Below the pieces are notes generated by a model that saw nothing but the letters and a program-made list of their open reading frames with translations, made no database searches and was not told where the DNA came from. From JBDREA01 sp043820265 (GTDB taxonomy: Archaea; Altiarchaeota; Altiarchaeia; IMC4; JBDREA01), in the NCBI GenBank assembly GCA_043820265.1, contig JBDREA010000081.1:1-9219 (forward strand): DNA of 9,219 bases, in the 5' to 3' direction. Positions within the stretch are counted from its first letter, which is position 1, and every line of letters begins with the position of its first letter. Below are positions 1 through 7,283 of this stretch, piece by piece. Both the position numbers and the translations under genes were made by a program.

Positions 1-149
1 CGGTGAACATCCCGGTGGAGGAGACAGAAAAACGTTTTCAGCCGTTTAGGGTTCTCTTCGTATTTGCCTTAACCAATCTCCTATTGGCATATGTCATGTT
101 AACCTATCCTTTTTATAATCAGGGGAGCAGCTACAAGAAGATTAGATAG
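1..149 (+). CDS. C-terminal end of an unidentified membrane protein (5'-truncated)
   Basis: An open frame enters from the left edge (first complete codon at base 3) and stops at TAG 147-149, leaving 48 visible residues. They comprise a short polar stretch rich in Glu and Lys, then one strongly hydrophobic helix (around FVFALTNLLLAYVML), then a short polar, basic tail ending in KKIR. This looks like the last transmembrane helix and cytoplasmic tail of an integral membrane protein. GTG at base 3 could in principle be a start, but a 48-residue protein with no visible upstream context is less likely than a truncated gene. The gene converges on the GT2 gene that ends at 191, with 41 bp between them. 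The family cannot be recognised from this fragment, and a polytopic transferase is only a guess. Confidence 0.55.
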   Translation, partial: VNIPVEETEKRFQPFRVLFVFALTNLLLAYVMLTYPFYNQGSSYKKIR

Positions 150-158
150 TGTGATTTC

Positions 159-179
159 TGAGTGATGACTTGAGTGATG
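159..179. repeat. Short direct repeat between convergent genes
   Basis: The 9-mer TGAGTGATG occurs at 159-167 and again at 171-179 (12-bp period) in the 41-bp gap between the stop codons of two convergent genes. The copies are identical. No inverted repeat suited to a hairpin terminator is seen. A chance origin is quite possible at this length. Confidence 0.3.
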
Positions 180-190
180 TGTTATTCTCT

Positions 191-1351
191 TTATTGATTT
201 AGTCTCTTTTTTACGGGCTGCGAAATCACATCAAGTACGATTGAAAAGAAGATTAGTTGTAGTCCCAGGATGCCTAAAAGCATTGAAAGCACAGACAAAC
301 CCACGCGGGGATACTGGGTGGTAAGATTACCCTGGTACCAATCTGATAGGAGTACCCACCCAAAAATAACTCCGATAAAAAAAGTTAGCATTCCAACCAA
401 AAAAATAGAGCGTAAGAATGTGTTGTTGATGATTATTTTGAACCATGACTTGCTTTTTCTGACGCCCTCAAGAAACAGGTGCACTTCCAATACTATTCCA
501 AAAAATGCCAGGTTAATCCCGGCTATAATAAGAAAACTGCTCAACACCGCTGAATGAGGGTGTACAAAGTAGAAGTTGTTCACCACATATGTGTACAAAA
601 GGAAGAGGGCTAAGAGGAGCCCGCTCCCGGATAGAAGGATGCATGTGTTCAAAAACAAGAAAAGCGGGTTGTAGTATCGAAGAAGGGTGAGCATATGTCG
701 CCCAATCATTACTCCGTCATTCAGCGGTTTAAGCTTGGTCTCTCCTTGTCGCTCCCGGTATTCTATCGGGATATCGATTTCTGAAAGCCCGATGCTGGCA
801 ACCTTGATAGACATCTCAGTTTCCAATTCGAATCCTTCTGATTGTAGGTTGATTGTCTCAAATACGCTCCTCCTGAACCCCCTAAGACCGCTTAGTGGAT
901 CAGACGTCTTAGAGCCGAAGAGACTTCGTAAAAGAACCATAATGGAAAAATTTCCAATCTTGTTAAGAGTTGTCATTCCCTTAATGTGCCCCTTGAAACG
1001 GGAACCCACCACAGAGTCATACCCCCCTTTCAAAAGACCGACAATTTCAGGAATTGATTCAATGGGATAGGTGTTATCGGCATCCACCATCACAATATAG
1101 TTACCGCTCGAGGCAGCGAAGCCGGTTCGAAAAGCCTCGGCCTTGCCCCTGTTTTTCTCGTGGACGAGAAGTTTAACGTCATAGCCTTGGGTTTTGTCTT
1201 TGGTAGAGTCTGTGCTGCCATCATCAACGACAATGACTTCTGAGTCTTTGAGCTTAAGATCCTTTATTCGCTCAAGCACTAAAGGCAACCCGCACTCCTC
1301 GTTGTAGGCCGGAATGATTATCGACAAATCCGTCATTTTTAATCTTGACAT
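191..1351 (-). CDS. Polyprenyl-phosphate glycosyltransferase, GT2 family with C-terminal membrane domain
   Basis: This 386-residue protein has a GT-A catalytic domain at about residues 8-225. The N-terminal strand SIIIPAYNEE is followed by VVDDGSTD (41-48), the metal-binding DAD (90-92), GSRF (116-119), DPLSGLRGFRR (151-161) and RQGETKLKP (201-209). That set matches DPM1/dolichyl-phosphate-sugar synthase relatives, which transfer a sugar from a nucleotide donor to a polyprenyl phosphate on the cytoplasmic face. Four hydrophobic segments follow (about 230-258, 268-295, 313-336, 350-376), as in membrane-anchored archaeal and bacterial members. The start used is the ATG at 1349-1351. An in-frame ATG five codons later (1334-1336, MTDLSIII) is an alternative that fits the family N-terminus equally well. 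No Shine-Dalgarno site precedes either start, but a TATA-like element sits at leaderless distance from the first. The enzyme probably supplies a lipid-linked sugar to the GT-C enzyme encoded at 3522-5465. The sugar is unknown. Confidence 0.9.
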   Translation of the reverse strand: MSRLKMTDLSIIIPAYNEECGLPLVLERIKDLKLKDSEVIVVDDGSTDSTKDKTQGYDVKLLVHEKNRGKAEAFRTGFAASSGNYIVMVDADNTYPIESIPEIVGLLKGGYDSVVGSRFKGHIKGMTTLNKIGNFSIMVLLRSLFGSKTSDPLSGLRGFRRSVFETINLQSEGFELETEMSIKVASIGLSEIDIPIEYRERQGETKLKPLNDGVMIGRHMLTLLRYYNPLFLFLNTCILLSGSGLLLALFLLYTYVVNNFYFVHPHSAVLSSFLIIAGINLAFFGIVLEVHLFLEGVRKSKSWFKIIINNTFLRSIFLVGMLTFFIGVIFGWVLLSDWYQGNLTTQYPRVGLSVLSMLLGILGLQLIFFSIVLDVISQPVKKRLNQ

Positions 1352-1372
1352 TATTTAATTGTCCGGCAAGAG

Positions 1373-1380
1373 TTTTATTT
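1373..1380 (-). promoter_or_regulatory. Candidate archaeal TATA box (box A) for the GT2 gene
   Basis: On the minus strand the octamer AAATAAAA lies 22-29 bases upstream of the ATG at 1351, centred near -26. That is where an archaeal box A sits if transcription starts at the initiator codon (leaderless mRNA). The absence of any GGAGG-like site before this ATG agrees with leaderless expression. The AT-rich base composition makes a chance match possible. Confidence 0.35.
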
Positions 1381-1433
1381 GACTGAAAAATACTCAGACC
1401 CAAAAAAGAAGAATTATAGGTATACGATATGCA

Positions 1434-3515
1434 ATGACCCAACCAACAAAATCAAAAAATGGGATTCGGTATTCCGTCATAATCCCCGTCTATAACTCAT
1501 CTCGGGTCATCGAAAAATGCATGTCTTCAATTCATGAATTGGATTATTCAAATAGAGATTTTGAAGTGATAGTTGTAGATGATTGCTCAACTGATGACAG
1601 CGTAAAATTGGCAAAAAAACACGAAGCCGTAGTCATTAAACAGAAGAAAAACGCAGGTCCCGGAGCTGCAAGAAATGCCGGGGCAAAGGTTGCCCGGGGT
1701 AGTATTCTTATGTTTGTTGACGCAGACGTTGCCATTTCATCTGATAGCCTAAAAAGAATAGATGAGATTTTAAAAACCAATAAGGACCGCATGCTTGCAG
1801 GCGTCATGGGCATCTGCTCACCACATCACCCCTTAAGCGAGACACCAAGCCGCATCTACAACTATTTTTTTCACACCATACACGCCATTTCCCCGAAGAA
1901 GATGGGTTATCCGAACACGTCCCTTCTTGCCGTAAAAAAGGGGGCTTTTGATTCTGTGGGAGGATTTCATCCAAGTCTGAGGATCTGCGAAGACAACGAA
2001 CTAGGTTTTAGGCTTTCAACCAAAGGATTCCACTTTTTAATCGACAAGGGGCTCCAATTCACGCACCTGAAAAAGATGGGGTGGTGGTCTGCCGTAATCA
2101 CTCCGTTCAAAAACAGCCTCAATAGGGTAAAGTTCCCCCTCATTTCCAATGGGAAAAATGAAGGGCTTAAGTCTAACACCCGTTATTTCTATGTTAATGG
2201 TATTCTTTCCGTCTTGATTGTCTTGTCCCTTATTCTAACCCCTATAATAACGTTCATCCCATTTTTTGTGCTATGCCTAATTTTTTTTGCATACAACAGA
2301 TATTTCCTCTACACAGTTATCAGGTACGAGAGGAATCCTGTATTCCTCGTGAAATCAGTCCTCTACCTGTACTCCTATGTGTTTTTCGCTGCGGTCGGGG
2401 GAGTTTTTGGTGTGATGAAATGGAGGATCAAGGACTGGTTAACCCCCGTATTTTCCCCCATAAAGCTGATATTGCTTGGCTACACACGAAAATATGGCTC
2501 AAAGCAACCTATAAGCCTTACCTACTTTGTGACGGCGGCCTGCAACGCCCGCTGCAGGATGTGCTTTTACTGGAAGAACATCAAAAAAGTCGACCGAAAA
2601 AATGAGCTGACTTTAGGGGAGGTCAGATCGATCGCATCAAGCATGGATTCCTTTCAGATACTTATGCTATCCGGAGGTGAACCCTTCCTGCGCGATGATT
2701 TGGCTGAAATTGTCGAGGCATTCTACAGATTCAACGCAATTGAAACAATCTCCATACCTACAAACGCCCTACAACCAGAGGTGATTGAAGAGGTTGTTAG
2801 AGAGATTCTTTTTCTTTGTCCTGGACTTGAAGTTAGAATCAGTTTATCCCTTGACGGGATTGGAAAACTGCACGACGAAATCCGGGGGGTTCCGGGAGCG
2901 TATTCCAAGGTGATGGAAACCAAACATCGTCTTGAAAAAATACGCCAAACAAACCCGAACCTAAAATTATACACTGCGTTTACGCTCTCATCGTATAACC
3001 AGAACGAACTGGGGAAATTCGTGGACTACGCCATTTCTGATGGGGGATTCGATGACGCAGTAATAGTCCTTGCCAGGGGAAACACGAGGGAGGAGAAGGC
3101 GAAAGACGTTGATATAAACAGGTACCTGAACGCAACAGAAAAGTTGACCAACCACTTCTTGAAAGGCGGCATAATTAAAGCGATGATGGCTTCGCACAGA
3201 CTGCTTTCAAAGGACACAATAGCGGCAGTTTATCGCGGCGAAAGTGGCATAACCCCCTGCTACGGAGGAATGTTGAATGCTGTATTGGCAGAAGACGGTT
3301 CAGTTTATCCCTGTGAAATGCTTAATAAAAAGTTAGGCAATCTCAGAGCTTCAAAATACGATTTTAAAAGCATATGGAGCGGGAAGAAAGCCCGGGAAAT
3401 CCGTAGATGGATAGCGGATTCAAAGTGCACTTGCACCCACGAATGCAACATTCCCTTCAACATAATCTTCAATTATAGGCAGGCGGTCAGAAGCGTCTTT
3501 AGGCTTTTCAGATAA
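1434..3515 (+). CDS. GT2 glycosyltransferase - transmembrane - radical SAM/SPASM-like fusion protein
   Basis: This single 693-residue frame carries two enzymes. Residues 13-235 are a GT-A glycosyltransferase family 2 domain, with VVDDCSTDD (47-55), the metal-binding DAD (96-98) and the acceptor-site ED (186-187) in ICEDNELGFRL. Residues about 253-327 are hydrophobic (two or three membrane segments). Residues about 358-675 are a radical SAM domain: the Cx3Cx2C cluster motif is C370, C374, C377, with SGGEP at 413-417 and SLSLDG at 470-475 as AdoMet-contacting elements. The C-terminal Cys set (C609, C627, C665, C667, C671) around DGSVYPCE resembles a SPASM or twitch auxiliary Fe-S domain. Both halves keep their key residues, so both are probably active. 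The start at 1434 has only a weak AGGT 12 bases upstream. The gene is divergent from the GT2 gene and tail-to-tail (6 bp) with the minus-strand operon. Substrates are unknown. A role in building or modifying a membrane-linked saccharide is inferred. Confidence 0.9.
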   Translation: MTQPTKSKNGIRYSVIIPVYNSSRVIEKCMSSIHELDYSNRDFEVIVVDDCSTDDSVKLAKKHEAVVIKQKKNAGPGAARNAGAKVARGSILMFVDADVAISSDSLKRIDEILKTNKDRMLAGVMGICSPHHPLSETPSRIYNYFFHTIHAISPKKMGYPNTSLLAVKKGAFDSVGGFHPSLRICEDNELGFRLSTKGFHFLIDKGLQFTHLKKMGWWSAVITPFKNSLNRVKFPLISNGKNEGLKSNTRYFYVNGILSVLIVLSLILTPIITFIPFFVLCLIFFAYNRYFLYTVIRYERNPVFLVKSVLYLYSYVFFAAVGGVFGVMKWRIKDWLTPVFSPIKLILLGYTRKYGSKQPISLTYFVTAACNARCRMCFYWKNIKKVDRKNELTLGEVRSIASSMDSFQILMLSGGEPFLRDDLAEIVEAFYRFNAIETISIPTNALQPEVIEEVVREILFLCPGLEVRISLSLDGIGKLHDEIRGVPGAYSKVMETKHRLEKIRQTNPNLKLYTAFTLSSYNQNELGKFVDYAISDGGFDDAVIVLARGNTREEKAKDVDINRYLNATEKLTNHFLKGGIIKAMMASHRLLSKDTIAAVYRGESGITPCYGGMLNAVLAEDGSVYPCEMLNKKLGNLRASKYDFKSIWSGKKAREIRRWIADSKCTCTHECNIPFNIIFNYRQAVRSVFRLFR

Positions 3516-3521
3516 CATCTA

Positions 3522-5465
3522 TTAAAGTATCTGGTAGTGGTCGTCGTTTAATGGAAGTGGCCCATCCAAAGGGTCGTATTCAACCAGTTTATTGGATTCT
3601 GGGTAGGTGGATATAATAATCGGGTATTTTTTTGGATCAAGCTTCTTGAGCTCCTCGCGGACGCCCCCAACGATTTGTGGGTAGTGCTCTCCGAAGTTGT
3701 ATGTTGTGGTTGTGTGAACAAGAACTGGTATACCATCAGGATAATGTGCTTGTATCTCTTCTGAATCCACCAGATGTAGGGGGAGGACGGTGGAGTTCAA
3801 GTAGTAGCTCATCTCGATCCATCTGCCGCTAATCACCAGATACCCGCCTGAAACATTCTGAAAAAAGACACCCATAGGAGTGGCTTTTTCTTTCAATGAG
3901 ATGGCAGACATAACGGATGATTGCACATCGCATGAAGGCTGGACTGATATAGAAAACGTATTGACTAGAAGAGCTACAGCTAATATCGCCATGAGAGTGG
4001 CAACCTGATGGATTGAGGCTTTGGATTCATCATTGAATCTTGAAAGATTCCGTGGGAAAAGTCTCTCAACCAATAGCAAGAAGCCCACAGCAGCGAATAG
4101 ATAAATTGCTGGGAGAGTTGGAAGCAGGAATCGCATTTCTAGATAGTAATGGCTGGCAAAAAAAACTATGTAGGCGAGTATCCATAAGAGAAAGAACATT
4201 GAAGAGAATACCCTCATTGTTTTTTTGGCTCTTTGAAATCCGATGATGGCAAGCAGGCCCGCAAATAGAAAGAAGCCGGGAATGTATCTGGTATCGAAAA
4301 TGCTCGGGGTGAATATTAATCTCACAAAGTAACGTATGAGGTTTGGCGTTTCTGAGCTGCCCGGGGCACTCGAGGTCAAGGCATGCCTCCAACTCAGCAT
4401 ATTATCAAGGTGGGGAAAATATGGATTCACAGCGACTGTGCTCGGCCACCAAAAATCGATGCGCTTTGTTTCAAACATCCTTATTGACGGATAGACAAGG
4501 GAGAGGGAAACGCCAATCAAGAGGATTATCGTGAGGGTTTTTCGTTGCGTGGTATCTTTTCCGAGAGATTTTAAAAGCCAAAGTGCACAGAGGGGTATGA
4601 ATAAGAGAAAATTTGTGAACCGCATCAAAATACTGAAGGCAAGGCCGATTCCCGAAATTACCGCGAACAATTTGCTTTTGGACTTCAGGCTTTTAACAAG
4701 AGCAACCAATGTGAGAAGAACAAAAAAAAGGCTGGGGATGTCGCTCATCGCTACAGAGCCGGTGCAAATGTGCACAGGAGTCAGTGCCAGCATAAACGCA
4801 GCTATGACCCCTGTTTTTTCGTTAAACACCTCTTTTCCTAATAAGTAGAGAAGGGGGATGGAGAGTGTGCCCAGATATAGGCTTATAAGATTTGCTAGCT
4901 GGCCGTGTACGCCAAATAAGTAAAATGATGCGGCAATCAAAAGAGGGTATCCGGGAAAATATACTGGTGTGATTTTCCCAAACCCCCACGGCTCAAGATA
5001 GGATCCTTCAAAAAAAAGGGTTTTAGCAGCCAGAAGGTAGTGAAAGCTATCTGAATCAATGAGTACCATATGGCTTAACCGAATGACTCTGATGTAGAAG
5101 CCTAATAGAGTTATAAAAGCCAAAACAAGAAGATACGGAAGTCCGGGATAGATTTTATTGAGTTTCTGTAAAAATGATCTAAAATAATCTTCGGCCAGCC
5201 TGAAGTTTTTTTTAGACCATTCGAATTTAAGAAGGATAAGTGATAGAACGACAAAGGCTATGCCGAGAATGTAGATATACTGGGGCGTTAGGTATAGTAC
5301 ATCCACAATCAGGTTTGCGGTGTTATTGCTGATTATGCCTCGATAAAACGATAAATCCACAGAGATGAAAGTTGCTACTGGCCGAAGCCAACTTGGTTCC
5401 ATAAATAAGCCAATTAAAAAAAACAATACACCCACCAATAGTAGCGCATTGTGGCTGACTTTCAT
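3522..5465 (-). CDS. GT-C membrane glycosyltransferase, ArnT/PMT (GT39)-like
   Basis: This 647-residue polytopic protein has about 12-13 hydrophobic segments. After a two-helix N-terminal extension (about 1-100) comes the GT-C core. The first helix (about 108-130) runs into the acidic loop IDSDSFHY (136-143), the usual site of the catalytic Asp in ArnT/PMT-type enzymes. PVYFPGYPLL (167-176), AMSDIPSLFF (239-248) and HYYLEMRFLLP (439-449) follow, matching PMT_2/GT39-type proteins. After the last helix (about 487-506) a tail of about 140 residues is soluble and probably faces outside. Such enzymes take a sugar from a polyprenyl-phosphate donor and transfer it to a lipid or protein on the outer face. 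This is the last gene of the minus-strand operon, 51 bp after the SDR gene, and it has its own ribosome site AGAGGT. An ATG 5 bp earlier (5468-5470) hits a stop after one codon, which supports this start. Donor and acceptor are unknown. Confidence 0.88.
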   Translation of the reverse strand: MKVSHNALLLVGVLFFLIGLFMEPSWLRPVATFISVDLSFYRGIISNNTANLIVDVLYLTPQYIYILGIAFVVLSLILLKFEWSKKNFRLAEDYFRSFLQKLNKIYPGLPYLLVLAFITLLGFYIRVIRLSHMVLIDSDSFHYLLAAKTLFFEGSYLEPWGFGKITPVYFPGYPLLIAASFYLFGVHGQLANLISLYLGTLSIPLLYLLGKEVFNEKTGVIAAFMLALTPVHICTGSVAMSDIPSLFFVLLTLVALVKSLKSKSKLFAVISGIGLAFSILMRFTNFLLFIPLCALWLLKSLGKDTTQRKTLTIILLIGVSLSLVYPSIRMFETKRIDFWWPSTVAVNPYFPHLDNMLSWRHALTSSAPGSSETPNLIRYFVRLIFTPSIFDTRYIPGFFLFAGLLAIIGFQRAKKTMRVFSSMFFLLWILAYIVFFASHYYLEMRFLLPTLPAIYLFAAVGFLLLVERLFPRNLSRFNDESKASIHQVATLMAILAVALLVNTFSISVQPSCDVQSSVMSAISLKEKATPMGVFFQNVSGGYLVISGRWIEMSYYLNSTVLPLHLVDSEEIQAHYPDGIPVLVHTTTTYNFGEHYPQIVGGVREELKKLDPKKYPIIISTYPESNKLVEYDPLDGPLPLNDDHYQIL

Positions 5466-5473
5466 TTCATTTT

Positions 5474-5479
5474 ACCTCT
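5474..5479 (-). promoter_or_regulatory. Ribosome binding site of the GT-C gene
   Basis: AGAGGT on the minus strand lies 8 bases before the ATG at 5465. It pairs with the 16S 3' end and fixes that ATG as the start. The other ATG (5468-5470) is only 3 bases away and reads ATG AAA TGA. Confidence 0.6.
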
Positions 5480-5516
5480 GATCCGAAATTGGGTTATGGG
5501 AACATAGTCTCCTAGC

Positions 5517-6521
5517 TCAAATTAGATCTTTGATCCGATAGTAGTTGAAAGCGTCTTCAACCGCTGTCTCAAAGATCTTCTTTGGATCCCATCCTAGCTC
5601 TCTTTTTGCCTTTGATGAGTCGTAGTATTTGAAGCTGTATGTTTCTTTTAGGATCTGCGGCGTCATGATCGCTGGTGGAGAGCCCATTAAGCTTTTGATT
5701 TCTGAAAATGCCGTCACACCAGCTAAGGCAAATGGATAGGTGAATCTGGGGAGAACGTATTTGACTGGTTTTGCGCCCACAACTGAAGCGATTCGATTGA
5801 ATAATTCAAGGTAAGTCAAATTTTCTGCTGCGAGAATGTAGCTTTCTCCGTCTCGGCCTTTTTTCATAGCAAGTATATGCCCTTCAACGACATCACCGAT
5901 CGAAACAGTCGTGGTCCCGCCTGGCGGGGCGAAATGAACCCCACCAAATGTAATCCTCTTGATCAATCCTCCGCTCACGAGCTTTTGGTCTCCTGCCCCA
6001 TACACTGTCGCAGGATTCACGATAACGGCAGAAAGACCTTCATCAATCTGCTTTCTTACCTCTGCTTCCCCTAGGTTTTTCGTGTAGGCATAAGGAGAGG
6101 ATTCGGTTAGATGGGGCCTGCTTGTCTCATTGAGTAGTGCCTTGGCATTCTTTGAATAACCGAACACGGCGCACGCACTTGTGTATACGAGGCGTTTAAC
6201 GCCTGCTTTCCTTGCGGCTTCGGCAACGTTTCTTGTTCCTTTGACATTTACTTTATATAGGTTGTTGTAGTCTGCTTGATTGAACGATACCTTCGCTGCA
6301 AGATGATACACTTGACTGCAACCAGAGATCGCGTTCTCAACTGACTTTTTATCGCAGACATCCCCGTAACGCCACTCAACATCCTGGCTTTCCAGCATCG
6401 GGTGGGGGGACTGTCCCGGTCGGCTGAATGCAATGACTTCATTTCCTTTTTTTAGCAGGAGGGATGTGAGGTTTGCTCCAATGAAACCGTTCGCACCAGT
6501 GACCAAAATCTTTTCGCTCAT
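5517..6521 (-). CDS. Extended SDR, NAD(P)-dependent epimerase/reductase (HpnA/dihydroflavonol reductase-like)
   Basis: This 334-residue protein opens with the Rossmann nucleotide motif TGANGFIG (8-15). It also has the structural motif HLAA (73-76), the catalytic Ser at about 115 (YTSACAVFG) and the YxxxK pair Y144/K148, so the active site is complete. The spacing and the C-terminal half (GESYILAAENLTYLEL, then a late SSKAKRELGWDPK) resemble the dihydroflavonol-4-reductase-like group that includes the hopanoid-associated sugar epimerase HpnA. Family members oxidise, reduce or epimerise sugar nucleotides or small carbonyl compounds in the cytosol. The ATG at 6519-6521 is preceded by GAGGAGG, and only 12 bp separate it from the methyltransferase stop, so co-expression is nearly certain. 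A role in making or adjusting a sugar or carbonyl group on the pathway product is inferred. The exact substrate cannot be read from sequence. Confidence 0.9.
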   Translation of the reverse strand: MSEKILVTGANGFIGANLTSLLLKKGNEVIAFSRPGQSPHPMLESQDVEWRYGDVCDKKSVENAISGCSQVYHLAAKVSFNQADYNNLYKVNVKGTRNVAEAARKAGVKRLVYTSACAVFGYSKNAKALLNETSRPHLTESSPYAYTKNLGEAEVRKQIDEGLSAVIVNPATVYGAGDQKLVSGGLIKRITFGGVHFAPPGGTTTVSIGDVVEGHILAMKKGRDGESYILAAENLTYLELFNRIASVVGAKPVKYVLPRFTYPFALAGVTAFSEIKSLMGSPPAIMTPQILKETYSFKYYDSSKAKRELGWDPKKIFETAVEDAFNYYRIKDLI

Positions 6522-6523
6522 TT

Positions 6524-6530
6524 CCTCCTC
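6524..6530 (-). promoter_or_regulatory. Ribosome binding site of the SDR gene
   Basis: GAGGAGG on the minus strand ends 2 bases before the ATG at 6521, and its first GAGG is 5 bases away. It fills most of the 12-bp gap after the methyltransferase stop and marks the SDR start. Confidence 0.65.
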
Positions 6531-6533
6531 TTC

Positions 6534-7283
6534 TTAATCTCTCTTTTCGGCAACGATTAGTAGTTCTGTCCCGATTTTTTGGGGAGAAGCCAGTTCAATG
6601 AGTGCGAGAGGCATATATAGGATATTTGCAACGATCACGTATGAAAGGGATAAAATAGTGTTTTTTTGTGTTTCAACAGTCATCTGGCATTCCCGGACTT
6701 TCTTGTCACCATACTTCCACAATGCAATCTTTGCCACAGCCATCCCCACCAAACCCGCGATGGGGGACTGGATTCTCCTGATAAAATTGATCTTGTATCC
6801 GCAAGCATCCAATTGAGAGGATACCATGTCCTCGTCATAGAGCCTTAGGTGGCCGTGCTCCTCTTTTTTCATACTTAAAAAGTCATAGACTTTTTGCATG
6901 TTCTTGTGGGGAACAGTAATGATTAAGGAACCACCTAGGGACAATACCTTATGTATTTCTGTTAAAGCTTTTCCAGGTTCATCAAGATGCTCTAGCACGT
7001 CGGTCAGTAAGACTATCTCAAATGAACCAGGTCTGAAAGGTAAATTGATGGCATCAGCTGCCCCGAATTTTTTCCCGATTTCCATCGTTGCCTGCTCCAC
7101 GAGTGTCTTCTCCGCGTCTATGCCAAAAGCCTTACCGCCGGATACGAGCACATCTTTGGAGTATATGCCCACTCCACATCCGCAATCTAAAACCTTCTTG
7201 CCTTTCGCCTCAATCGCTCGTCTGACCCATCGCCTTCTAATCCTCGTGTCAACCGAAGCTTCGGCTAAAGAAAACGCATTCAT
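6534..7283 (-). CDS. Class I SAM-dependent methyltransferase with hydrophobic C-terminal segments
   Basis: This 249-residue protein has the Rossmann-type AdoMet fold of the Methyltransf_11/UbiE-like group. Motif I is VLDCGCGVGIY (31-41), the acidic residue after strand 2 is in GID (54-56), motif IV is LLTDVLEHLD (92-101), and motif VI is GGSLIITVPHK (117-127). The later HGHLRLYDEDM (143-153) is common in methyltransferases that act on glycan or lipid-related small molecules. The C-terminal part carries two hydrophobic stretches (about 173-188 and 208-230), so the protein may sit on the membrane. It starts inside the stop of the upstream radical SAM gene (ATGA, 4-bp overlap), which indicates translational coupling, and is followed 12 bp later by the SDR gene. 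The methyl acceptor (C, N or O) is not determinable. A sugar hydroxyl or an isoprenoid intermediate is a guess from context. Confidence 0.88.
   Translation of the reverse strand: MNAFSLAEASVDTRIRRRWVRRAIEAKGKKVLDCGCGVGIYSKDVLVSGGKAFGIDAEKTLVEQATMEIGKKFGAADAINLPFRPGSFEIVLLTDVLEHLDEPGKALTEIHKVLSLGGSLIITVPHKNMQKVYDFLSMKKEEHGHLRLYDEDMVSSQLDACGYKINFIRRIQSPIAGLVGMAVAKIALWKYGDKKVRECQMTVETQKNTILSLSYVIVANILYMPLALIELASPQKIGTELLIVAEKRD

Noticed and set aside
207..212. Run of six T as a terminator of the truncated left gene
   Set aside because: It lies inside the coding end of the opposite gene, has no hairpin, and is too short to call in an AT-rich region, although archaeal T-tract termination cannot be excluded.
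687..1070. 127-codon open frame on the + strand opposite the GT2 gene
   Set aside because: It is antisense to conserved catalytic sequence, and its composition is low-complexity Ser/Pro/Arg as expected from a reverse-frame shadow.
5462..5470. Minimal ORF ATG AAA TGA just before the GT-C start
   Set aside because: It is two codons long and overlaps the true start by chance in an A-rich stretch. The AGAGGT spacing favours the downstream ATG.
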